DNA from: an uncultured Clostridia bacterium
Lineage (GTDB): Bacteria > Bacillota > Clostridia > TANB77 > CAG-508
Length of the DNA stretch: 64,000 nt
NCBI GenBank assembly: GCA_947626815.1
Contig: CANQTN010000003.1
Span: 21,919-85,918, forward strand
Direction of reading: 5' to 3'
Part shown: positions 38,654 to 48,524 of the stretch, piece by piece
Position numbering within the stretch: the first letter of the stretch is position 1
Layout of the letters: each line of letters starts with the position of its first letter
Position numbers and translations under genes: made by a program
The notes under the pieces: model-generated
What the model was told of the DNA's origin: nothing
Seen by the model: only the letters and a program-made list of their open reading frames with translations
The model's database searches: none

Positions 38654-38744
38654 TTATCTTTTATTTTCATAACTATATTTTGCATGTGGTGAAAATCCTT
38701 TCATCTCCATGTCTTTCTTCATCTTTTGTATTAATTCTTGATTC
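38654..38744 (-). pseudogene. Possible remnant of a tyrosine recombinase N-terminus
   Basis: The minus strand reads QKMKKDMEMKGFSPHAKYSY and then stops. This resembles the start of phage-integrase-like recombinases (an L..M...M..RGFSP.T..AY pattern). Only about 29 codons remain and no catalytic domain follows. It lies between the rpsO promoter and the prepilin-like gene. Confidence 0.3.
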
Positions 38745-40266
38745 TTATTTCACATAAAGTACAATTCGAAATCCCAAAGTAGCTGCAAAAGCATTAACAG
38801 ATTGATTTCCTAATCGAGCATTTGCACTAAATCCAGACGATGAATCCATAGCACAAGAACCTCGCCTCATTTTGTAATTTTCACCATTTTTTGGAACTTC
38901 TGTTGTAATCTCTGATACATTTCCTGTTATATCAAATATATGTTTTTTCTCTGTTCCCTCTCCATTCGAATTCACAAACTTTCCTGTTGGAAATACCCAA
39001 TAAGTACATCTTTTGGTATCATTTGTGCCAGAACTACCTTCATTTGCAGGTTTTTGTAGTACATCTGGTGTAGTAATCCAATTACTTCCTGGTTGTCCTG
39101 AGTGAAATCCAGTATAGCCATCTTGTCCTAATATATTCCAACTATTTCCCCATGTAGAATTTACAGCATTACATAAATCCCAATCAACAAATTCACACAT
39201 AACATCCCATTGTGCCCCTGTAATCAATCCACTTTGAAATGCAACATGTTTCTCATCCTCATCTTCTGAACTTTTCCATGAATTTGCAACTTCAAGAGCT
39301 GTTGAAGGTGATATCATTCTTACTGGTTCCATTCCTAATCTTACTACAACATCTTTTTTATGTTGTTTCCAATATTCATTAAAACTTGTTAATTTTTCTT
39401 CATTATCCCCCATTTCATCCGTTGTTTCAATTACACTTTTTTCTCTGCTTTGTGTTGTATTGATTCCTGCTTCATATCGTCCTACCCAAAAACCTCCAGC
39501 ATTATTTATTATTTCTTTTTCCTTTAGGTCTGATGTTATTTCTTCACTTTCTAATTTACTCGCTAATTCTTCCTCTTTATTTTCAAAACTTCCTAACATA
39601 TCTCCCATTATGCCTTCTTCTATGCTACTTAACTCTTTAAATCCATCAAAGTCTTTTAAAGAAAAATTTACTTTTCCTAATCTTTTTTCATATTTTATTT
39701 TTGTTCCATCTACTGGTATCCAAACAAACTCATTTTTTTCATCATCAGCAATAACATACCCTTCACTAACACTGCCTATTGTATGATGAAATCCTACTGG
39801 AATATGATTTTCTGGATGTCTTGCTTGATATTCTTGGCTTGATTTATCTTCTGGAACGTCCATAATGTCTCCAATATTCCCATTTTCATTAACTTCCATT
39901 TCATATGTTTTACCATCTTTTTCGTATATTACATATCCATTTTCATATTTAATATATGCTCCTGAGGCTGTAGTTTTGCTTCTCCCTTCAATTTCTGTTC
40001 CATCTGTATAATAGTCTGACAGCCATTCAGATATTAAAAGACTAGCTTCTTCTTTCATCGTTGCCTCATCATATTCTTCAACCGCTTTCGTAGCTTTACC
40101 TAATATTCCATCTTTCCCTGTCAATGTTGCAATTGATACTGCAGCTAGAATCAAAAGTACAATAATTGTTATTACCAGCGCTATTAATGTTATTCCGTTT
40201 CATTTCCTTTTTATAAAACTTTGTATCAACATTTTTTTTCTTGTGCGTAATAATTTCTTTTTTCAT
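38745..40266 (-). CDS. Prepilin-like N-terminus fused to a SUMF1/FGE-like domain, with +1 frameshift at a CGG codon
   Basis: The composite is 506 aa. The first ORF gives a basic leader starting MKKEIITHKKKN from ATG 40266 (AAAGGTGG upstream). The frames meet at CGG (40195-40197): KEMK, one skipped C, then GITLIALVITIIVLLILAAV. That is a type IV prepilin signature in which the Gly before the hydrophobic helix is the residue prepilin peptidase needs. The C-terminal half resembles formylglycine-generating-enzyme-like lectin domains: FVWIPV, GFWVGRYEAG, DITGNVSEI, RRGSC and LGFRIVL. It is probably a surface-displayed pseudopilin. The SipW-type peptidase gene is next. Confidence 0.8.
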
Positions 40267-40443
40267 CTGTTTTTTTCCACCTTTCTCCTTTTTGTTCCTC
40301 AGTATACTTATCATTAATAAAATTCCAAATATGTTATTCGCGTATACCTATTATACATAATAGCAAAATGTCGTACTAAAGTACATGATAAAATTTCCGA
40401 GTTTTTGCGGAATAAAACAGAATTCATATTCTCACTAAATATA

Positions 40444-41031
40444 TTAGCGCATATCCCACTTCATACGCTTTTCTCTTCTTATTTGCTGCTTTCGTTTTAA
40501 ATTTTTTTGATATAATGATATTAATATAACTATCACTATTAATACCATCAATGTTATCTTACTTTTTAATATCTCTGTAACAATTCCAAATTGCTTTATT
40601 TTAAATTGATATTTTCCTTCTATTTTGTCATATGTTATCATCTGTTTATCTGGTGAATTATTATTATCTCCTTTCGTTCTGTATTTTACTATTCCATTTT
40701 CATTTATTATATCTATTATTCTATGTGTTACTATTACACCATCTTCATCAAATGAAATTATATCTTCTATCTTTATCTCATCTTGTGGAACTTCTTTAAC
40801 TATTATAGCATCTCCTCGCATTATTGTCTTTTCCATACTTCCTGATACAATTATAAAACTTTTATATCCAAAAAAATCTGGTATTTTATTTGGATTAACA
40901 AAAGATTTTATTATTAATGTAAAATTAAATATAATAATAGGAATTAGTATAATATAAAATATTATACTAATTATCTTTCCCATTATATGTATTCTTTTTT
41001 CTTCTTTCTGTACTTTATCTATTTTGTACAT
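40444..41031 (-). CDS. SipW-type signal peptidase I
   Basis: This is a signal peptidase of the archaeal/ER-like SipW branch, 195 aa. SGSMEKTI carries the nucleophilic Ser; THRIID carries the His used in place of Lys; TKGDNNNSPD is the third conserved box. Transmembrane segments lie near residues 20-42 and 150-175. The C-terminus is basic. Such enzymes process special secreted proteins, in Bacillus matrix fibres. The adjacent prepilin-like gene may be a substrate, which is inference. The start is supported by GAGGAG. Confidence 0.88.
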   Translation of the reverse strand: MYKIDKVQKEEKRIHIMGKIISIIFYIILIPIIIFNFTLIIKSFVNPNKIPDFFGYKSFIIVSGSMEKTIMRGDAIIVKEVPQDEIKIEDIISFDEDGVIVTHRIIDIINENGIVKYRTKGDNNNSPDKQMITYDKIEGKYQFKIKQFGIVTEILKSKITLMVLIVIVILISLYQKNLKRKQQIRREKRMKWDMR

Positions 41032-41088
41032 CTCTTATCTCCTCATAATTAGAACAAAATGTTTCTCTTTTAATAAGTCATACTTATT

Positions 41089-43692
41089 TTATTCTGTTCT
41101 TAGTGCTTCAACTGGATCTTTTTTACTTGCTATTTTGGCAGGTATTAATCCTGCAATAATTGTTAACAACATACTTATTATTACAAGTATAAAGCCAGCA
41201 AGCGGTGGAACCATTGTTGTAACTGTTACACCTGTTAAGCTACGTATTAAGCTATTTATTGGAATAGTTAATAATACGGTTATTCCTATTCCTAATAAGC
41301 CAGATATTAAACCTACAATAAATGTTTCTGCATTAAATACTCTTGATATATCTTTTTTAGATGCTCCAATTGCCCTTAATATTCCTATTTCCTTTGTTCT
41401 TTCTAATACAGAAATATATGTTATTATTCCTATCATTATTGAAGATACTATTAATGATATTGCAACAAATGCTATTAATACATAACTTATTGTATCTATA
41501 ATTTGACTAACAGATTCCATCATAATTCCTACTAAATCTGTATAGTTTATCACATTTTCTTCTTTTCCATCATCCTTTTGTTTTTGATTATAATCTTCTA
41601 TCGCTTTAGTTATATTATCTTTTGCTTCAAAATTTTTTGGATAAATACTAATTGAAGTTGGTTTTTCAAGGTCAATTGCACTCAATTTTTGCATATTTTT
41701 TTCATAACTTGCATTTTTATTTTCTGTATATGCTTCCATCATTTTTGCAATTTGCTCATTACTTAAATTACTCATCGCAATTTTTTGTTCATTAGATAAA
41801 GAATTATAGTCAAAATTTGCATTTTCTTCATCTGTTGGAAATTTTAAACCTGAAAATACATTCACTTCTTGATTTTCTTTCTGTTCTTTTACTATATCTG
41901 CTTCATTTGATTTATTAATAACATATTCTTTTAGTTTTTTTGTATAACCTATACCACTTGTTACTGAAATTGAAGCCACACTTTCTTCATTTTGTTTTAT
42001 AATTCCTACAACTTTTATGCTTTCGGCTGTATTAATTTTATTTTTCATATAAGCTTCATCTTCACTTTTGTCTAACCATACTCCATTTTCTTTTTGATAA
42101 TAATCTGAATTTAAAATTAGTTTAAATGATAAATTTAATAGCTCATCATATGTATATGTAGTTGTTTCTTCACCCTCTTCTAACTTTTCTCCATTTTCGA
42201 CAGCTTTCCATTTTTCTTTTAATTCTTTTTGATCTTTTAGCCCTAGTGAATATAATGTATAATCATCAATTCTCCCATCTTCTTTTAATATTAAAACTAC
42301 TTCATTATAATTTTCTGGCCATTTTCCTTTTACTAGGTCGAATTGTGTCTCTAATAATTTTTTATTATCTAACATCTCAATAAATACATCTGTATTTGTC
42401 ATCATTGAACTTCCAAACATTGATGCCACAGAAGAATTATCCCTTGCCTCTATCATTTCTCCCATACCAAATGAATTCATTACTGTACTAGGGTTCACTT
42501 GAACTATTCCATTTTCTGTATTATCTTTATATAAATTAATTTTTAATCCATAATTATATGCAATACTATTACTGTTATCTGTAATTATTTTGCTTTCTTC
42601 TAGATGCTTTTTTAGTTCTTCTAAATTATTACTTTGCTTTTTGTTAGAAAGCATTGTTACCATATCATTCATGATATCTGCAGAATGTACTTTTCCTTCT
42701 TCTTGGTTTTGTTCTTTTTCTACTTCTCCCATCATTGATTCCATCATACTTGACATATCAATAGTTGATTCTTCAATTGTAATTGGATAAGATGATAATG
42801 TTTCTTCTTCCACTCTATCAATATAATTTTGTACTCCTGTTGATATAGCTAAAATAAGTGCTATTCCTATAATTCCAATGCTTCCAGCAAATGATGTTAA
42901 TAATGTTCTTCCCTTTTTTGTCATTAAATTGTTTAAACTTAATCTTAATGCTGTAAAAAATTTCATAGATGTTCTTCCAGATTTTGCTTTAACTTCTTCT
43001 TTTCTGTCCTCTTCAGTGAATGGTTTTGAATCATCTGTAATTACTCCATCTAGAATTTTTACAACTCTAGTTGAATATTTCTCTGCTAATTCTGGATTGT
43101 GTGTAACCATAATAATTAGTTTATCTTTTGAAATTTCTTTTAATATTTCCATAATTTGCACACTTGTTTTTGTATCTAATGCTCCAGTAGGCTCATCTGC
43201 AAGTATAATATCTGGGTCATTAACTAAAGCTCTCGCAATTGCGACTCTTTGCATTTGCCCTCCTGATAGTTGATTTGGCTTTTTATAAATCTGTTCTTTT
43301 AACCCAACATCTTCTAATGCTTTTATTGCTCGTTTTCTTCTTTCTTTTTTTGATACTCCAGAAATTGTTAATGCCAATTCTACATTTGACAATACTGTTT
43401 GATGTGGTATTAAATTATAACTTTGAAATACAAATCCTATTGAATAATTTCTATATGCATCCCATTCTCTATCTTTAAATTCTTTTGTTGATTTCCCATT
43501 TATTATTAAATTCCCAGATGTGTATCTATCTAAACCTCCTATTATATTTAACAAAGTGGTTTTTCCACAACCACTTTGACCCAATATTGATACAAATTCA
43601 TTTTTTCTAAATTCAATATCTATACCTTTTAAAGCATTAACAGTCGAATTTCCTGTAATATAGTCTTTTGTTATATTTTGTAATTTTAACAT
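41089..43692 (-). CDS. ABC transporter with fused ATPase and FtsX-type permease (MacB-like)
   Basis: The 867-aa protein unites both functions. The N-terminal ATPase (1-230) has Walker A GQSGCGKTTL, signature LSGGQMQRVAIARAL, Walker B IILADEPTGALD and the switch MVTHNPEL. One transmembrane helix follows near residue 270, then a large extracytoplasmic domain and three C-terminal helices, as in FtsX/MacB permeases. Such systems drive lipoprotein or peptide export or mechanotransmission. The substrate is unknown. The ribosome site is AAAGGAATGAT. It stands alone by spacing. Confidence 0.92.
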   Translation of the reverse strand: MLKLQNITKDYITGNSTVNALKGIDIEFRKNEFVSILGQSGCGKTTLLNIIGGLDRYTSGNLIINGKSTKEFKDREWDAYRNYSIGFVFQSYNLIPHQTVLSNVELALTISGVSKKERRKRAIKALEDVGLKEQIYKKPNQLSGGQMQRVAIARALVNDPDIILADEPTGALDTKTSVQIMEILKEISKDKLIIMVTHNPELAEKYSTRVVKILDGVITDDSKPFTEEDRKEEVKAKSGRTSMKFFTALRLSLNNLMTKKGRTLLTSFAGSIGIIGIALILAISTGVQNYIDRVEEETLSSYPITIEESTIDMSSMMESMMGEVEKEQNQEEGKVHSADIMNDMVTMLSNKKQSNNLEELKKHLEESKIITDNSNSIAYNYGLKINLYKDNTENGIVQVNPSTVMNSFGMGEMIEARDNSSVASMFGSSMMTNTDVFIEMLDNKKLLETQFDLVKGKWPENYNEVVLILKEDGRIDDYTLYSLGLKDQKELKEKWKAVENGEKLEEGEETTTYTYDELLNLSFKLILNSDYYQKENGVWLDKSEDEAYMKNKINTAESIKVVGIIKQNEESVASISVTSGIGYTKKLKEYVINKSNEADIVKEQKENQEVNVFSGLKFPTDEENANFDYNSLSNEQKIAMSNLSNEQIAKMMEAYTENKNASYEKNMQKLSAIDLEKPTSISIYPKNFEAKDNITKAIEDYNQKQKDDGKEENVINYTDLVGIMMESVSQIIDTISYVLIAFVAISLIVSSIMIGIITYISVLERTKEIGILRAIGASKKDISRVFNAETFIVGLISGLLGIGITVLLTIPINSLIRSLTGVTVTTMVPPLAGFILVIISMLLTIIAGLIPAKIASKKDPVEALRTE

Positions 43693-43716
43693 ATAGATAT
43701 CATTCCTTTCACTTTT

Positions 43717-45840
43717 CTATTTTTTAAAAAGTTTATTTAATAAACCTTTATTATCTTTTTTAGTTGATTTTTTACTTGAAACAGAATGTTTTTCTAATTT
43801 AGACGTTTTAACTGGTTTTTTAGCTTTATTTTCTTTACCTTTTTTATTTTGCTTTACTTCCATGTTTTGTTTGCCAATTTTTTTAGATTTATTTTCATTT
43901 TTTACTTTTTTTGTTTTTTGAAGTGCTGCTTTTCTACTATTTTTTATTAGTTGATCTAAATCTTCTGCATCATTAATATCATCAATGTCAAATGAATCAC
44001 TTATCCTATCTTTACTCTTTCTTTCCTTTTTATAGCTATTTTTGTAATTATATTCATCATAATCTTCTGATTCACTTTTGTAGTAGTTTTCTTCATACTC
44101 CTCTTCTAGTTCTTCTCCATCCTCTTCATATTCATCATCATCATATTCTTCTGGTTCATATTCATCGTCATCATCATAGTAATTTTCTTCATATTCTTCT
44201 AGTTCTTCTTCGTCTTCTCCATATTCATCATCATTTTCATCTACTTCTGATTCTTCTTCATATTCATCATCATCATATTCTTCTAGTTCATATTCATATT
44301 CGTCATATTCTTCTGGTTCTTCTTTCTCTTCTTCATCATACTCTTCATCTAATTCCTCATCTACTTCGTATTCTTCCTCATCCTCATCTTCTAGCTCTTC
44401 ATCATTTTCATCATCATCATCTTCTTCTATTTCATATTCATATTCATATTCATAATATTCTTCTGGTTCTTCTTCATCTTCCTCATCTACTACTTCTTCA
44501 TCTGGCTCTTCTTCATGCTCTTCATCTTCATAATCTTTTTCCATATATTCATTCTTTGTTTCTTCTTTATTAGTATTTTTTAATTCTTCTTTATATTCCT
44601 TTTCTTCTTCATCAGTTTGTTGTTTATTTGCATCTTGAGTAGCATCGCTTTCTCCTATACTATATTCTGACAAGTCTTTTTCATATTTTTCTGATACCTC
44701 TTTTTGAAATACCATATAAATATTTTTTATTCCTTCTATTCTCCAATAATTTGAATTTAATAATGTTCCAGCTTTTACATTTACATTATTTGCTTCTTCT
44801 TCAAAGTTTTTCTCTTTATCTTCAATATTCCTTAAATAATTTTTATTATACAGTTGCTTATAAGCTGCCTTTGTAGCTTTTTTAGCTGATTCTCTTAATA
44901 TTAATTCATACAATTTTTTTATTTGTATCATGTCTAATTCAAAATTATTGCATGCTTCTATCATCATTCTTTTATGTACTCTTTCGCCATTAATTGCAGT
45001 CATTCTTTCATAATCCAAGAAACCTACTATGTATTCTCTCTGTGCCTTCAAAAAAGCTAATCTTACTGTACAATCTTTTAAAATTCTTTTGTATTTATCT
45101 AATTTAATCATTTCATTGTCTGTTTCACGCAAAAGTTTCTTCATTCTATCATACATTAGAACATAACACTCTGCTTCTTTTTCAGCAATATCAATTCTAT
45201 TATTTATAGCTTTTCTTAAAACATCTTGATTAAAAGGAACTCTTTCATTGTTTCCATTTTTAATCATTATATTCAAAGCTTCTACTTTTACTTGTTCTTT
45301 CTCAGAGCTTATAAAATCCTTTAAATTAACTATGTCTTGAACATCTATTTCTTTAAATTCCTGACTTAGTTCTTCTCTACGTTTAATACTTTTTGCTTCA
45401 CTTACTCTTCTTTCTTTGTCACATTTATTTCTATATTTTTGCTTTTGAGCAAAGTCCTTTAAATTTTTAATAAATTCTTCTCTTAATTCTAACATTCTTT
45501 TAGAATTACTTTCTAAGGAAGTTTCTATTTTTCTTAATTTATTTTCTAATGTTTTTGCATCTTCTCCTAATTCTGCAAATAGCTGTGTTCTGTCATCTTC
45601 TAATTTTTTATTTATTTTATATAATTTTTGTTGTTCTCTTTGTATACTTTCAATTCTTGCTACTGTATTGTCAAAATCCTGTATTATTTTTGCATCCTTA
45701 TTGATTGTTAGTTGGTGTTGCTCTATTTCATTTACTAATTCACCATAGTTTTCACTATTTTTCTTTAAATTATATGTTTTATTTAATTTTAAAACTTTTT
45801 CTAAATATTTTTCTAAAACAATAGCACTTCTCTCATACAT
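43717..45840 (-). CDS. Coiled-coil protein with long Asp/Glu/Tyr-rich tail
   Basis: I do not recognise this 707-aa protein. The first about 370 residues look like continuous coiled coil (KIETSLESNSKRMLELREEF, RKAINNRIDIAEKEAECYVL). Then comes a very acidic low-complexity region of about 200 residues built from EEYDEYEYE-like units. A basic Lys-rich C-terminal tail follows. No membrane segment is visible. The strong charge split suggests binding of a basic partner, nucleic acid or the cell envelope; this is speculative. The repeat tract is a good site for length variation between strains. Confidence 0.65.
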   Translation of the reverse strand: MYERSAIVLEKYLEKVLKLNKTYNLKKNSENYGELVNEIEQHQLTINKDAKIIQDFDNTVARIESIQREQQKLYKINKKLEDDRTQLFAELGEDAKTLENKLRKIETSLESNSKRMLELREEFIKNLKDFAQKQKYRNKCDKERRVSEAKSIKRREELSQEFKEIDVQDIVNLKDFISSEKEQVKVEALNIMIKNGNNERVPFNQDVLRKAINNRIDIAEKEAECYVLMYDRMKKLLRETDNEMIKLDKYKRILKDCTVRLAFLKAQREYIVGFLDYERMTAINGERVHKRMMIEACNNFELDMIQIKKLYELILRESAKKATKAAYKQLYNKNYLRNIEDKEKNFEEEANNVNVKAGTLLNSNYWRIEGIKNIYMVFQKEVSEKYEKDLSEYSIGESDATQDANKQQTDEEEKEYKEELKNTNKEETKNEYMEKDYEDEEHEEEPDEEVVDEEDEEEPEEYYEYEYEYEIEEDDDDENDEELEDEDEEEYEVDEELDEEYDEEEKEEPEEYDEYEYELEEYDDDEYEEESEVDENDDEYGEDEEELEEYEENYYDDDDEYEPEEYDDDEYEEDGEELEEEYEENYYKSESEDYDEYNYKNSYKKERKSKDRISDSFDIDDINDAEDLDQLIKNSRKAALQKTKKVKNENKSKKIGKQNMEVKQNKKGKENKAKKPVKTSKLEKHSVSSKKSTKKDNKGLLNKLFKK

Positions 45841-45880
45841 TATAATATAACCTCCATTTTATTACTTCAAAAATTTTATT

Positions 45881-47152
45881 TTATTCAGTATATATTTCAT
45901 TTTTTCCATATTCTTCTGGTTTTAGTCCAAGTCTTACTTTCATATAACTTGTTAAACCTAAAACAGTTACTAATAATATAATTGCAACTAAAATCATACT
46001 ATTTGCAGTATCAGTTATCTTTAATAAATATGCACCTATAAATCCTATTACTGCTCTAAACGAATTCCTACTAATAGCATTCACAGCTGATATTTGTGTT
46101 AATATTTTTTCATTTGCAAAATTCCCCAAATATCTAGATGATAACACTATATGTATTCCTTGTAAGGCATTAATTATTACAAAACTAATAATTAAAACTG
46201 TTACTGATATTAGATAAGGAATTTTCACTGATCCTGCTATTCCTGCTATCCAAATAGAAAATGTTAATGCATATAAAATCACAGTTAAAGCCTTGTTTCT
46301 ATATTTATTATGAAATTGCAATTGTATTTTAGAACCAATCGATGCAGCTATTCCAACAATAGCAGCAACTATTGTAATAAATTGTTCTGACATTTTTATA
46401 TCCATTAATATACTTGTTCTGTAAGTTGACATTAAACAAAAAATTCCCCATGCAATTCCAGAATATAAAAATAAACTTCTTAGTCTTTGAGAATTTATTA
46501 TAAATTTTACACCTTCTACTAATTCTTCAAAATATTTTTTAGTAGATTGTTTTTCTCTTTGCCTATCTTTTTCTGTTTCTTCAAAAGCAAACGATACTAC
46601 AGTGGCCAAAATTGCAAATATAAAACTTCCTATTAGTGGAATATATGGATTTACTACATATAAAAAACCAGAAATAATAGAAGTTACAGCATCAATAATA
46701 TAATAATCCTTAAAAGCTCTTCCTTCTAATCTTGAAAATATTTCTCCTTCATGTTTACTACTCGGTATTGAATAATGTAATAAAGCATTATCAGATATAT
46801 CTTTTAGCGCAAAACATATACTACTTATAAATTGTGCAAAAATTAACATTTTCAAGTTATTACATAATATAATTAACAATACAAAAATGCAATTAAATAA
46901 ATTCCCCAAAATTGTACATTTTTTTGTTCCTATTCTATCCACTAAAATACTTATAGGTATTTGTAATATTACCATAAAAATTGCATAAAAAGATTTAGCA
47001 AATACTATATCTGATACATCAATATGTTTTACTTGTGATAAAAATAATACTTCTATTGCATAGAAAAATATTAAATCTAGTGATATTGCTCTATAAATCG
47101 AATATACTTTCATATTCTGCTTTTGTATTTTTATTTTCTTTTGTTGATCCAT
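45881..47152 (-). CDS. Major facilitator superfamily transporter
   Basis: The protein has 423 aa with about twelve hydrophobic segments. The loop PISILVDRIGTKKCTILGN matches the MFS motif A (G..aDr.Grk). A central cytoplasmic loop (EETEKDRQREKQSTKKYFEELVEG) splits the two halves. It resembles drug or metabolite efflux carriers, with no substrate implied. It is followed by an alpha/beta hydrolase gene and preceded by the acidic coiled-coil gene. Confidence 0.85.
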   Translation of the reverse strand: MDQQKKIKIQKQNMKVYSIYRAISLDLIFFYAIEVLFLSQVKHIDVSDIVFAKSFYAIFMVILQIPISILVDRIGTKKCTILGNLFNCIFVLLIILCNNLKMLIFAQFISSICFALKDISDNALLHYSIPSSKHEGEIFSRLEGRAFKDYYIIDAVTSIISGFLYVVNPYIPLIGSFIFAILATVVSFAFEETEKDRQREKQSTKKYFEELVEGVKFIINSQRLRSLFLYSGIAWGIFCLMSTYRTSILMDIKMSEQFITIVAAIVGIAASIGSKIQLQFHNKYRNKALTVILYALTFSIWIAGIAGSVKIPYLISVTVLIISFVIINALQGIHIVLSSRYLGNFANEKILTQISAVNAISRNSFRAVIGFIGAYLLKITDTANSMILVAIILLVTVLGLTSYMKVRLGLKPEEYGKNEIYTE

Positions 47153-47168
47153 TATATTCTCCTTTGTA

Positions 47169-48065
47169 TTAGTTCATATTTTTTATAAATTGAATTATTT
47201 GTTCTGCAAGTAAATGTTCTTTTTGACTATATCCATGGTCTGCACCATCTATATAATCTATATCTTTATTTTTATTTGTTATAATATTATTCATTTTTTC
47301 TACTAATTCACTTGCCTCTTGAGTTATCATCTCATTATTATTTCCCCATCTCATAAATAATGGTGTATCTATATTGTTCAATTCTTTGAATTCTATATCT
47401 TCATCATATTTTGCAAAGTCTATTGCTTGATTATTTTTTGCATATCTTAAAAATGTCTTTACAGAAATTGGATGAATAAATGCTTCATCTGGCATTAGTT
47501 CTAAATTTTTGCCTTCTTTTTCTTTACTTTCAGCTAATTTTAAATATTCATCAAAGTTGTCTTCTAAATAACTTTTTAATGAATTATTTATATCTACTAA
47601 AGAAAGTAATATAACTCCTTTGATATTTTCTAATATATCATCACTTTCCTCATCTTTTAATTCATTATAAGTATATACTATTTTGGTAGAACCTAAACTA
47701 TGTCCTTGTAAATATATATCAGTATAGCCTAATTCTTTTAATTTTAAAATGGCTCCTACTATGTCTTCATATCCATTTAATACATCTTCATAAGAAGTTC
47801 CTCCAAGTATTTTTTCTTCTGTTCCATTTATATTTTTCTTAATATATTTTACAAGTTCACTTCCTCTATTATTGAAACAAAAATAGTCAATATTATTTCG
47901 ATTAGCTACTTGTGCAATTATTTTATCTCTATCTTTAAAGCAATTACTACTCATTCCATGTACTGCTAAAATAACTTTTTTAGTTTTTTCATCACTTTCA
48001 TATAATAATCCATTTAATACTATACCATCTGTAGCTAAAAAATCTATTCTTTCCATTATTTTCAC
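47169..48065 (-). CDS. Alpha/beta-hydrolase family protein
   Basis: This is a cytosolic alpha/beta hydrolase of about 298 aa. The nucleophile elbow is LQGHSLGSTK; the oxyanion region is ILAVHGMSSNC; the C-terminal His lies in DGADHGYSQ. The substrate is unknown. The start is uncertain: the only good ribosome site (AAAGGAG near 48083) precedes an ATG in another frame (MLVTYSENN), while the hydrolase frame begins at a GTG or at MERIDFLATDG. Either translation is coupled through a short overlapping ORF, or a base is missing here. There is no CGG at this place. Confidence 0.8.
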   Translation of the reverse strand: MKIMERIDFLATDGIVLNGLLYESDEKTKKVILAVHGMSSNCFKDRDKIIAQVANRNNIDYFCFNNRGSELVKYIKKNINGTEEKILGGTSYEDVLNGYEDIVGAILKLKELGYTDIYLQGHSLGSTKIVYTYNELKDEESDDILENIKGVILLSLVDINNSLKSYLEDNFDEYLKLAESKEKEGKNLELMPDEAFIHPISVKTFLRYAKNNQAIDFAKYDEDIEFKELNNIDTPLFMRWGNNNEMITQEASELVEKMNNIITNKNKDIDYIDGADHGYSQKEHLLAEQIIQFIKNMN

Positions 48066-48157
48066 TATATGTTACTAACATATTCTCCTTTCTTTAGTTT
48101 TATATTAATTTTTTTCAATCTTATTATACACTGTTAAATTATGATTGTCAAAAAAAA

Positions 48158-48513
48158 TTTAAGAGTAAATCTATAAGCCGGGTTCTGTCTTTTAAAATAG
48201 CCATTTATCTAGGATATATATTGCTATATACCTCAAGCCACGCAAGTCAGAAGGCGCCGAGCAGGCTTAATCTTCTATTTAGGTGTTGCTTCAGATGGGG
48301 TTTACACTGACCTGTTATGTCACCATAACAGCGGTGAGCTCTTACCTCGCCTTTTCACCCTTACCTTAACTATTTAAGGCGGTTATTTTCTGTTGCACTT
48401 TCCTTAAGGTCACCCTCACTAGACGTTATCTAGCATCTTTGCTCTATGAAGCCCGGACTTTCCTCTCGTAATTCCTTTCGGATTATTACCAGTGACTATT
48501 CAATTTACTCTGT
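48158..48513 (-). ncRNA. rnpB: RNase P RNA, bacterial type A
   Basis: On the minus strand the conserved blocks appear in order: GAGGAAAGTCCGGGC, GTGCAACAGAAAATA, GGTAAGAGCTCACCG, GGTCAGTGTAAACCCC, and GACAGAACCCGGCTTATAG near the 3' end. The P1 helix is formed by AGAGTAAAT and ATTTACTCT. A T-run follows. An extended -10 box (TGTGATATAAT, 48519-48524) lies inside the last codons of the upstream gene. It is the catalytic RNA that trims tRNA 5' ends. Confidence 0.96.
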
Positions 48514-48524
48514 TTCCAATTATA

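Noticed and set aside
43992-44573. 193-aa plus-strand ORF opposite the acidic tract
   Set aside because: It is the antisense shadow of the Asp/Glu/Tyr repeat, giving His/Leu repeats, with no ribosome site.
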